Assembly (NCBI GenBank): GCA_030374805.1
Contig: JARGSG010000258.1
Span: 1-64,000, forward strand
Direction: 5' to 3'
Source: Gracilaria gracilis
Lineage: Eukaryota; Rhodophyta; Florideophyceae; Gracilariales; Gracilariaceae
DNA length: 64,000 nucleotides
Part shown: positions 41,694 through 52,000 of the stretch, piece by piece
How positions within the stretch are numbered: position 1 is the stretch's first letter
How the letters are laid out: every line of letters begins with the position of its first letter
Notes under the pieces: model-generated
Databases searched by the model: none
Told to the model about the DNA's origin: nothing
Seen by the model: the letters and a program-made list of their open reading frames with translations, nothing else
Position numbers and translations under genes: made by a program

Positions 41694-44033
41694 ATGGCGC
41701 CTCGCTCAAACTGCCACCGCTATCACGAACCGGGTGAGCCATGTTCTAACCTCGACAGAGTTAAGGCGCTGGTAAACAGCTTTCCTCCTCTCCACGGCGC
41801 CAGCATTACCTCCGCCTACCAGAAAGTGCTAGCTCAGTCGCTGAGGAAAAAAGTGCCAAATAACAAGGTCGCAACGAAGCCACCACCCCATGGTCATCAC
41901 ACCTATGTTACCTACGGTTCCGATCACTATCGAGAAGCATTCACGTATGCGGAAAGTATATCAGAAGGCGTCGGTATGTTACACTCTTTGACACCGTTTT
42001 TTTTGTGGGACTCTTTTTCAGTGGCGCTGCTACATGACGAAATCTCCAAGAATGTTACAGTGTCGTTAGACACTGCCGCCCTCACCTCGACTGTAAATCG
42101 GTTTTGGTCAGAGATCGTCCTCCACTGCGCAGCTGTTTACACTGCTGCCTTCAAATGCGAATACGACCCAACTCGTTCGGCTATTCGTCGCATTCCAGAA
42201 AGCCAGCGCGGAAGTGTTGCTCAACAACTTCACAGCTGCATCAAAAGTGGCCATTTCACCGCCAAAGTGAATATTGGTATCTCTGCTGGTGGTGACGCTG
42301 CGCAACAGGCAACATGGTTTCTGTTTAACCTTTGGGTCAGTCTAGACGTTCTTGGTTATCCACGCGTGGATGACGCTATTCAGCAGTACCAGTCTCAAGG
42401 CCTGAAAGTACCTTACAATGTTCAGGCTGGTAATTGGAATAGCGGATCTTACCATTCTTGGTTCCAGAGAAGTTTGGGAAATCACATGTACCACCGTTTT
42501 ATGACAAGAGTCATGCGTGAATTGTGCTACAATTGTGACAAATACAACGAACATATACCTGATGGGTATTCACTTAGTACCTGTTATTGGGGACCATTGG
42601 CAAGATACACTCTCCCAAGTCAAAGTTGTTTCGGTGAGAGTACCAAAGTTCTAATGGCGGACGGATCTGCAAAATGCATCAAGAACGTTCGGAAAAATGA
42701 TTTGGTTCACACCACGAAAGGAAAACGTAGGGTCCTAATGGTGGAAAGTCCCGCTCTGGGAGATCGCCAGATGTGGAATGTCAATGGTTTAGAATTGTCG
42801 GTCACGGCCGGACACTGCTTCCGCACAGCAAACGCTGGCGCAGCAAAGCGAGTCGCTATCAATGAGATTGTGACAATGGACTCTGCTCCTACAATGAGCA
42901 TCGACGGCGGAGTTGGAAAGTGTCAACAAGGTTCTCAACTTCGCTCGGTCTGTGTTAAGAACGGTACGCTGACAGAATCAACTCTCTTTGTAACAGATGT
43001 TAGGCCGATTATGAAAAAGACGCGACGTTCAGAGAAGCAAGAAGACGCAGTAAGGGTGTTCGATATCCTTGTCGAAAAGTGGTGGGACGATGATGCTTCA
43101 TATTTTGTCGGAGGCCCAAAAAACTTCGTGGCTGTTGATGCCGAAACCTCGAATGCATTAACTGACCCCTCTACCTCGGCTGCCATCCTGGCGGCAATGG
43201 ACGTAGCTCTTAAGGCTACAAGAGCATCAAACAATCCTCCGCTTAAGACGCTGTCAAGACTAGGTGCAAATATTGACTTGCAAGATATTAAACGTGGGGC
43301 AATGGCAATGGTTTATTCAAAGAGAGTTCAAAAAACTTACAAAAGGTTACGTATTCCAAAAGCTACTTTATTCGAGAGTGAAGATGGAAAATGGTCAGAA
43401 TGCGCTTCATTCTTAGAATATTTGTTGATTTCTAAGTACGGGCGTTGGATTCGATCGGTAGTACGGACCGATTTCGAATCTGGTGTAGAGGAAGCGCTTC
43501 CGGACGACGTACTGGTGTTTGCTGTTCACGACATTGAACTCTCCGGAGACCATGGATTACCGGCAGGCAGCACACTGCGTATTGCAATGGAACTCTCAAA
43601 TGGGGAAGAAAAAGAGAGCAGGACTGTCTGTTTCACCAACGACACCAGCTCAAATCAATACATGCTTGCCGTGCACGGAGATTGTGCATTCGAATCTGCG
43701 GACAAGTTCAAGTGCTCTGCGATATATGCCACGTGCTCGATTGACATATCCGAAAGCACTTTGGCTGCTTTCTTCAACTGCAGTGTGATACTGAAGAAGC
43801 GTCCCGAACATTTCTTGGAAACTTTCCTCATGTGTGCTACTAATGGCGTGATCGGAAGGGTGAGTTTGAGCTATCGCAGAATGCGTAAAGGGTTCGCAAA
43901 GGCGAGGACGGCTGATCAATCGACTATGCTTCTGAAGGGCGTGGCGCTTGGACGCCAGCTTGGACATAAATTTGCGGCCGCTATTGAAGAAACGTCGGAG
44001 GGTTTTGATTTCGGTAATTGGCTTGGAGACTGA
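41694..44033 (+). CDS. Hint-domain (Hedgehog/intein-type) autoprocessing protein
   Basis: 779 residues from the ATG at 41694 (GACATGG); the open frame reaches further up only to a GTG. Residues 1-311 form an unknown N-terminal domain with many His/Cys (NCHRYHEPGEPC) and no signal peptide. A Hint domain spans about 312-484. It starts at Cys312 in CFGESTKVLMADGS, has the conserved TxxH as T371-A-G-H374 (LSVTAGHCF), and ends at DASYFVGGPKNFVAVDAE. Cys312, Thr371 and His374 are the residues that drive the N-to-S acyl shift. The terminal His-Asn of inteins is absent, so Hedgehog-like cleavage without splicing is expected, releasing the N-terminal part. About 530-779 is a further beta-rich domain (DDVLVFAVHDIELSGDHGL). 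The transferred nucleophile and target are unknown. Divergent partner: the 1288-residue gene. Confidence 0.75.
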   Translation: MAPRSNCHRYHEPGEPCSNLDRVKALVNSFPPLHGASITSAYQKVLAQSLRKKVPNNKVATKPPPHGHHTYVTYGSDHYREAFTYAESISEGVGMLHSLTPFFLWDSFSVALLHDEISKNVTVSLDTAALTSTVNRFWSEIVLHCAAVYTAAFKCEYDPTRSAIRRIPESQRGSVAQQLHSCIKSGHFTAKVNIGISAGGDAAQQATWFLFNLWVSLDVLGYPRVDDAIQQYQSQGLKVPYNVQAGNWNSGSYHSWFQRSLGNHMYHRFMTRVMRELCYNCDKYNEHIPDGYSLSTCYWGPLARYTLPSQSCFGESTKVLMADGSAKCIKNVRKNDLVHTTKGKRRVLMVESPALGDRQMWNVNGLELSVTAGHCFRTANAGAAKRVAINEIVTMDSAPTMSIDGGVGKCQQGSQLRSVCVKNGTLTESTLFVTDVRPIMKKTRRSEKQEDAVRVFDILVEKWWDDDASYFVGGPKNFVAVDAETSNALTDPSTSAAILAAMDVALKATRASNNPPLKTLSRLGANIDLQDIKRGAMAMVYSKRVQKTYKRLRIPKATLFESEDGKWSECASFLEYLLISKYGRWIRSVVRTDFESGVEEALPDDVLVFAVHDIELSGDHGLPAGSTLRIAMELSNGEEKESRTVCFTNDTSSNQYMLAVHGDCAFESADKFKCSAIYATCSIDISESTLAAFFNCSVILKKRPEHFLETFLMCATNGVIGRVSLSYRRMRKGFAKARTADQSTMLLKGVALGRQLGHKFAAAIEETSEGFDFGNWLGD

Positions 44034-45013
44034 TCACGCTCTTACAGTATAGAAAACGAGTACTTGTTATGCATGACGGAAGCAAGGAAAGACAGCTTTT
44101 GAAAATGTTTGGTATGGATGAGCATGACAACGACTACTCGTGCACGTAGAATAATTTGGATTTCTCCAGCAAGTTTATATACTGAAGGTACAGCTTCCAC
44201 AATACTGCTTTTCCGACGAATGATTACATGATGCGCTTGCCTCCACGAAAAAGGAGTCATGGAGCTCACCACTACAGAAACATTTAAAACGTTCAATTCT
44301 TTTTGCAAACGTTTTAAACGTTTTGTAAACGTATAAAACGTTCACATCACGTTCAAAACATCTTACAGGGTGGTGCGGGCAATGGTGATACAGTACTTGC
44401 AGAACTAAATGCTCATGAGCAAATGAGAGTGATAAACATTTACAGAGACCATATATTATCCCCACAAGCTTATTACTAAACAAAAGCACTGTAATCCTCT
44501 TTGAGATAAACTGCATTCATGAGATGGCTGCTATGCAGTACATATTGTACGATTAACCAAAAGGGCAACAGGAAGAGCAGGTCCCCAATTACTTCGTACA
44601 GAAATCGAACTTCCAATCATTGGATAACCATGCACCCTTCAAACATTGGTAATAGCCTCAAAATTTGTGTTTGACGATACACAATATCAACTATGTGCTA
44701 GACCTAAAATACTAATTTTAAAGCTTATATATATATACAAGAGAATACAAACTCACAAAATTACAAGATATGCAGTCTATTGTTTACCATCCTCTACAAA
44801 CTTTTTTCCTGCAGTGTTAAAATTATAGCACTTCTTTTCTTTTGAATATGAATTGCGTGAGTAGATAGAAATACGTATATACGTTTACACATTTTTTAGT
44901 AGAGTGCAGGTAGATCATTTTTATTTTAAAAAATCACCACATGACTACTACTAAACTACAAATCAATTACAAATACGGACACCAAGAACGATAACAAAAA
45001 AATATTATAAAGA
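44034..45013. other. Intergenic stretch with AACGTT-rich array
   Basis: No gene is recognised. 44286-44354 contains closely spaced copies of AAACGTT, several extended to the palindromic AAAACGTTTT. Confidence 0.5.
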
Positions 45014-45878
45014 CTATGCCACAATAATATTATCAGTATTGTCTACTTTGGAGTATTGATCGACAAATGCTTGTTCCATTTCGACATACACGATTTTCGA
45101 TTCGCTGTCTAACCAACCAAGATTTTTTGTCTGAAGCAAACGAGTTTGAACTATGAATGGTAGAATTATGCGTGCAGTTGAGTAAACTGTTTCCGTCGCC
45201 CGTTGACGAAAAGATTTTAAGGCCTTGTAAAATCCTCCAAACTTCAAATGGTCGATCTTAAGTTCTTTGCTAATCAGCCAAGTCTTATGCAGATACTCCA
45301 TATCAACTAATGGATGTGGCCAGCATACTCTAAACCCCAAGACGTTGCCACCGTCAACGATTTTCAGGGAAAACAAACTTTTACCAACTCCAGACGGTAA
45401 GAAAAGTACGCAGGTTAACATCTGTTTTGTAGTTGTCGGGTTCATCTATTCGGAACGAATAAACAGTAGTCCAAATTCATTTGCATGGAGCACTAGTTCC
45501 AATCTTTCTTGAACAGGTCCCTTTTCTTCGTCACCATCAAGCTTGTCTTCGTGTTCAGAAAAAAATGTTTCGCCACCCGTTGATTTGGTACATTCACGGT
45601 TGAAATTTTGCACTGTGCGTTCTGTAAAGTTTAAAAAACGTAGAGTCTTGGTTTATAAAGAACTTCAAATAAACGTGTTTGTCTCACTTACTGTTTTCTT
45701 CTTCGTACTCTTTCCTGATGGGGTAGAATGCAGATCAAAAACTGCTAAGTTTGTGTTGCTGAAACAATGATTCTGACTCCCATACTTGTTTGGGTGTGTG
45801 AAATGCAGTTATTTGACCCTTTTCTAGCTTCTGTCGCAGATGTGTAATCCCAGGTGAGTCTCGACCAAGTTTCGCCAT
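45014..45878 (-). pseudogene. Decayed gene of unknown family with 70-base intron
   Basis: The minus strand starts at the ATG 45878 (MAKLGRDSPGITHLRQKLEKG, then HTPKQVWESESLF). It passes an in-frame TGA near 45738 and continues through FYPIRKEYEEEN to a GTAAGT donor (intron 45691-45622, ending TTTACAG). Splicing joins it in frame to RTVQNFNRECTKSTGGE and on to LELVLHANEFGLLFIRSE. A TAG follows at 45448-45446. The frame then goes straight on from an ATG at 45445 (LPSGVGKSLFSLKIVDGGN, VCWPHPLVDMEYLHKTWL, LLQTKNLGWLDSESK) to 45014. The intron signals are textbook. The two stops indicate decay, unless further introns remove them. The C-terminus is related to the fragment at 30131-30320. Confidence 0.5.
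45622..45691 (-). other. Predicted 70-base GT-AG intron
   Basis: Donor A/GTAAGT at 45692/45691, a pyrimidine/A-rich interior, and acceptor TTTACAG at 45622. Removal joins two open segments in phase 1. Confidence 0.6.
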
Positions 45879-45998
45879 TTTGTAGTTTGTCGACTTGCAG
45901 ACCAGGACAACCACGACTTCAGCATCGAGCAAAAAAAGACATTCTAATAATCATTGATGACTATGATTTGCACTAATGTTACCATTATTAACCCTAGT

Positions 45999-46849
45999 TG
46001 AAGGACAACACTCCTTGGAGGCGATTTGAAATACTTAGTTAATTTCTGCATCATGCGTTAGTAGATACATATAAGCTACACCGCTATTAGCGTGTAGCCT
46101 CACTGAGGTAATTTGTACACAGGTACACGTGGATTGCACGGCTCGAGGCGCCGCTTAGCGGGTGTGACTAGCACAAGTGTAGCACGGATATGCTAGAGGC
46201 AGTGCACCCAGCATTGCTGTATTTACTTAGATATTTTATAGATTATTTTGCCCTGCGCACCCACTGTCAGTGGTGCGCCGAGCTCAGTACTTAGAGTGTT
46301 GAGCACCGCTCCTCCAAGTAAACTGCACCTTGCCAAGCAAGGGCTTCTGGCTCGAACTATCACGCCTTCGCGGATTGTTCACCTCCAAGTGGAGTGACGA
46401 CTGCGTTGTTCACATATAGTTACCCACCCTTGTGGCGCTCAGTGTATAACCACTATTTGTGAGTCTCGTTCCGACCTATTGTCGTATATCGCCCCTGTAT
46501 TGGGTTTGCTTTATTCTCTCTCTCTTTTCCCCACTCCGGTGGTTTGCTTTCTCCCCTTTTTGGGTTTGCCTTTTTGCCCTGTTCTCAGTGGCCCGTTTCC
46601 GACACCTTGTCGTTGCCGTGCTACTCTCTTTCGAGGACTCATCTCGTGACCATTTGGACACGTGGATCTTTACCGACTACTAATCAGCCTAACGCTCCGA
46701 TGCTTGTCGTGGTGGTTTGACCTCGGGTTTACACCCGGCTTAGCTGTGTCATTCCCGGAGTGCTCCGTTCGCTGTGCTATCCTGTCGAGGGGAAGATTCC
46801 GAACGTCTTCGTGAGCCTGCGCTTTTCCCGCCAAAGGCGTTGCTCCACA
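45999..46849 (+). repeat. Left LTR
   Basis: Starts TGAAGGACAACACT; the last bases are GTTGCTCCACA. Same length as the right LTR. Confidence 0.85.
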
Positions 46850-47111
46850 AGTAATCTCACGACCTAGAAGCTTTTAGTTTTGTCGGAAGATTCACCAGTG
46901 AATTCACTCGTGGCGAGGTTAGTTCTTTTGCCCTTGTCTCCATTTGGAAGTTCACTGGAAGTCCCAGCCAATTGATTGTCAATTATCCCGTTGTACGGTT
47001 GTTCTGGTCAGGACGCTGTCAGATCGTCCGAAGACACGCAGTCAGACTGGAAGATCGGATCCGCCACTTCCGTCACGGATTCCCAGCCGTTCACGGTCCG
47101 GGACCGAAGGG

Positions 47112-49097
47112 ATGCCGGCTACTGAAGCTGTGCCGACGACCACTCGACTTCCGCCCACGTCGTTGATCAACCCTTATCGAGGTGAAGGACGGACTCCTGC
47201 CGTTGCTGGTCCCGCCCCGGAGGCAACTCTGAGGGCTACTGTCAATGACACCCCCCACTTAACTGTGGAAGAGCAGCTCCGCTCCACGCAGGCTGCCCAT
47301 GCTACCCCTGCTAAGGAGTTGTCGCTACTTCGAAAGAAGGTGGATGACACTGCTTTGCAGGACTTTTCTGAGGATCTCCGCGTATTGCGTAGTGATGTCA
47401 ACTCCCTTTTGGAAGCTTTCGGAGGACCCGCTAATTTCGTGGAGGACGTGGCTGAGAAGTTTACTCGCCTCCGCGCCCGTCTAGAAACGGTGGAACAAAC
47501 CGTCCTGATTGGAGCCAATGGCACGGCTGAACCGGTTGCTGTTTCACACCGTGACAAGAAGAGCAGTGGATCCAAAGCACGCAAGGAGCGGAAGAACTAC
47601 GACTCTGATTCGTCAGCATCTTCTCTTCTTTCTTGACGCCGGTCAACCGGGTCTGATTCGTCCGACTCGTCGGTAGAGGAAGCCTCTCGTGAGCGTTCGT
47701 CACGTTCAAAGCGGTCATCAGTTACCCAAGGTGTGATACGCGCCTGCTCGAAGGGAAGGAAGCACTCCGGAATAAAGGAGTTGAAGTCTACCAATCTGCT
47801 CTACAAGAAGCTGTTGTCATACCGGTATTACCGTTTGGAGGACTCCTCATTGAACAGAACTCCCCGTGGGACGGGAAAGGTTAAAGACTGTATCAAACGG
47901 ATGCAGCTGTCGCTCCGTAATCAACTGTTTACAGGCGATGATCCCATCTTGGTGTTGGATTTTCTATCACGCTTTGTAGCGGAAGCCGACATCCTTGGGA
48001 TGAATGAAGGACAGGCGTTTGTCGCGCTGCCCTATTTTCTACGCGGACTTGCGGAAGATCAGTACAACTCTGTAAGAGGTTCATCGCGCGCCTCTGAAGG
48101 AGGGGTTACTTGCTGGCCTGAAGCAGTTCAGTATCTACTGAGGTCCTATGCCACTGTTATTGCCATCCAGTCGGCTATCCTCGCTTTGAGGGACACCAAA
48201 CAACGCCCCGGCGAAACGGAAACCGATTACTCGGTGCGCCTGAATAAGGCCTTCCACCGTTGTGGCAATGTTTATTCCGCTCAAGAGCGTTGTACCATGT
48301 TCGTTAATGGATTAGACCCGGCTATACGGACCCTCGTGGCCCGTCGCCGGGAAAAGAACCGTAAGACTACGTACTTGGAACTGGTGCAGTATGCACGCGC
48401 CGAAGGCGATGCGCTACGCGCACGAGTCCCGGGTACCCGGTTGAAGCCCGCTAAAGCGTTGATGTTGGAAGCGGGAACCCCGTCGGCGTCAATGATGGCT
48501 GATGAACACTCCCAAAAGGAGTATGATCAGGTGCACTTTGCCCGTAGCGACGTGCTTTCAATCCCGACAACGGAGCTTCCCTCAACCACGGATGCCTCGT
48601 TTCAAACGGCTCCGGACAATACACTGCTGTATGCAGATTCGAACCGAGTTTGACCGCCTCGACTGTCATATGAGAACGGTGGAACCCGGGCTTTACGGCA
48701 TGGCTGGCAAGTTTCCCGCCCAGCGGTGCGATTCTCGAGTACTCGGAAAGTCAATGCCATTGTTGGATTGATCTGTCACCTCTGCTATACGCGAGAGCAT
48801 ACTTCTCCGTAGTGCGTTTTAACCATGCGTGAATGGGCACAAGTCATTGCTAACTACGAATCCCTCTCCCCCGAGGAGAAGGCTTCTTTTCCGATGGCAT
48901 CGTACATCCGCGCGAAGATGGATATTCCACGCACAATTGCGGCTCCGATTGGCCAGAACATGGTGACCTCTCACCCCCGTGCCCCTCTCGAGGAAAATTC
49001 AACCACTACTGCGAATGGTTCTGCCGCTGATGTCCAGGCATCAATGGTTCAGAACACTGAGCACACGCCTCAGGCGGAATCTGCTCAGAAAAACTAA
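47112..49097 (+). pseudogene. gag: gag of the Ty3/gypsy element, three in-frame stops
   Basis: The first ATG in frame is 47112 (MPATEAVPTTTRLPPTSL). A coiled-coil-like part follows (ELSLLRKKVDD, FTRLRARLETVEQTV), then a Ser/Arg/Lys-rich region. The capsid-like Retrotrans_gag region is LVLDFLSRFVAEADILGM to PGETETDYSVRLNKAF and FVNGLDPAIRTLV. A zinc knuckle of the form C-x2-C-x4-H-x4-C is encoded at 48774-48815 (CHLC, YTRE, H, then a TAG replacing the residue before the last Cys). Stops in the same frame are TGA 47634-47636, TGA 48651-48653 and TAG 48810-48812. The frame ends at TAA 49095-49097, after which pol reads in another frame. Confidence 0.8.
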
Positions 49098-49099
49098 TT

Positions 49100-52000
49100 G
49101 TGGGAGTCTCCTCTCCTGGAGAGGTGCCCTCAGAGTTGCGGCTGACGGCGCCCGAGGCGTCCCTGCCTCGCTCTCAGGTCCGAATCCTCTCGCGAAAACA
49201 GGCCGTCGAAGACGTGAACTCAGAACACCTTGGTGTTCTTCGTCGACCGTGGATACAGGTAAGAAATAACCGGTTCCCGGATAGAGTTATGGTGATGGCC
49301 AAGCGCAATTACAAGGTCTATGCCGACCTTGGCCTTTCACCCCAGTTTATGGTGCGTTATCTCACTGTATTAGATACAGGCGCAGGTTCGAACTTCATTG
49401 TTGAGACAGCATTGCCACCCGCCTTGCGGTCACATATTCGCCGTGGCGACATTCCTGACGTCGCTGACGCGAATAACAACCTGTTGTCAACGGTAGGATA
49501 CATCGAGTTGGTAATCCGCTTGGGCTCATGCGTGGTGAAGCTCGACTTTGTCGTTTGTCGGTCCCTGGCCGCCCCAGTCATTTTGGGTTGTCACTTTTGC
49601 GACCGCTTTGTCGATGCCATTAGGCCCCGCCAGAAGCGTGTTGGAATGGAAGATGGTCCGTCCGTGCCGATTTTTCGTCGTCCTTTGAGGCATGCCTCCA
49701 AGAAGCATGTACCTCTACCTGCGGCGCAGGAAGCACCACCGAGTTCTCGGGAATGTACGAAGCTTCGTGTTGCCTCCGCGACACGCGCGCCTCCAGAGTC
49801 TCAAGTCTGGATACAGGTGAACTCCCGTCAACATGGTTTACGGATCGTCCAGCCACTGCCGTCTTTGTATGATAAATACTATCTTGCCATTGCTAATGGA
49901 GTGGTCCAGGTGGAACCGGATAATCCGTTTTACGTGTTGATAGCCAACCTAGGCAAAACAACCCAGCATCTGGTGAAAACCCAAGTGATTGCCTCGGTCA
50001 TGCCGCATCCAACTGCGTTGGTACCGACGAAGATGACTGCTGTAGATGTGCTCGGAATCGTTCACTCTAGGGAGGGGGAGGAGTCTGAATCTCATTCGTC
50101 TCCGTCGCCGAGTCTCTCGGGTCACCAACCTGTTAAGACAGAGAAGACACGCGTTCTGACGAGTTACGACCAATTGGACCCAGTGAAGGAATCAGAAAAA
50201 CTCGACCTCGGACATGTTCCGGGGACAAACCGCAAACGACTGCGCGATATGCTTCGTGAATTCACCACAATGTGGGATGGTTCTCTCGGAGAGATAAATA
50301 CCACGGAACACCGGATTGATCTCCCTCCGAACTCTCGGCCAGTAGCCCAACATCCGTACAGGGCAGGGCCCAAGGCCAGAAAAGAAGAACAATTTCAGGT
50401 GGACAAGATGCTCTGTGCAGGAGTTATAGAACCGGCACATTCGCCGTGGGCATCACCAGTGGTACTGGCTCCGAAACCGGATGGTTCCTGGCGCTTCTGT
50501 ATCGACTATCGTCGTCTAAACGCTCGTACCGTCAAGGACGTGTACCCTATTCCGCATATGGATGAATACATCGATTCTCTCGAAAATGCTACCGTATCCA
50601 CGGCATTGGATGCTAACTGGGGATACTGGCAGGTTCCAGTGAGAAAGCAGGATCAGGACAAGACACCGTTTGTCTGCCATTCTGGCCTCTACCGTTTTAA
50701 ACGGATGCCCTTTGGTTTAACCAATGCTCCCGCTACTTTTCAGCGTGCTATTGATATCCTACTGGCCCGCTTCAAGTGGCGTACTTGTCTCGTCTACCTT
50801 GACGACGTCATTGTATTCTCAGATAATCTGGATGATCACCTCACACATGTGAGAGACATAATGGCCACGTTACGGGACGCCGGGGTGACACTCAAGCTGA
50901 GGAAATGCGAATTCTTCACGGATACTGTCAAGTATCTGGGTCACATAATCCGTCCAGGACGTGTCATGATCGAGGAAGCTCGTGTGAAGTCGCTGAAACA
51001 GGCCACAGAACCGACTACCCAGACAGAACTGAGATCCTTTCTAGGATTAGTCAACGTCTATAGACGGTTAATTCCAAACTTCGCGGACATTGCGGCACCT
51101 CTTAACACGCTTCTGCGGAAGGGTCAACCGCCGAAGCTGGACCCATTCACGTCTACTCAGACGGAAGCCTTTAACTCTCTCAAAGAGGCTGTAACCACGG
51201 CACCAGTATTGTCACTACCGAAACCGGGACTTTCATATATCGTGGACACGGATTCTAGTGACTACCAGGTAGGCTGCGCCTTGTTTCAAACCACCCCAGA
51301 GGGGGAACGCAAGCCAATTGGGTACTGGTCTCGTTCGTTAAACGTGCATGAGAAGAATTACTCCGTCTCGGAGAAGGAATGTATTGCAGTAGTGTGGGCA
51401 TTATGCACACGACGCCCCTACCTCATGGGTGCTCATTTCACCGTTTACACGGATCACTCATCATTGAGATGTCTGCTATCCATATCGGAGCCTTCAGGCC
51501 GCTTAATGCGTTGGAGACTGCGTCCTGCAGAGTTCGACTTCGACGTCGCCTACAAGAAAGACGCCAACAATACACAAGCCGACGCTCTTTCTCGCCTACC
51601 CACCACAGGGGAAGCGTTAGCCGTCGATGACGAGGGAATACCCTGCTTCGCAGTTGACGACTACACCGCAGGTGAACTAGATGATATTGAAAAGGAATGG
51701 CCAGACGAACTGGATTTTGACCAGGAACTGGATGACCTACTCGCTGTCAGCGAAAGTGCGAACGCCCTACCAGGGAACTTCGTACCCGTCACAACGGAGG
51801 AGATGGTTAGGGAACAATTCAGTGATCCCTACTGCACGAAGATTCGGGCGCAACTCAATGGAGGAGCTGATCTCCCCTTTCGGGTGAATGATATTGGATA
51901 TCTCGTTCGCACGGTAACTGGAAACCCACAAATATTGGTGCCACACGCCCTACAATCTCGGGTGTTACACTTATCACACTATTCCAAACTTAGTGGCCAC

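Noticed and set aside
46944..47111. Extension of gag upstream of its first ATG
   Set aside because: The frame is open but begins at a TTG within the leader after the left LTR; no conserved content was seen.
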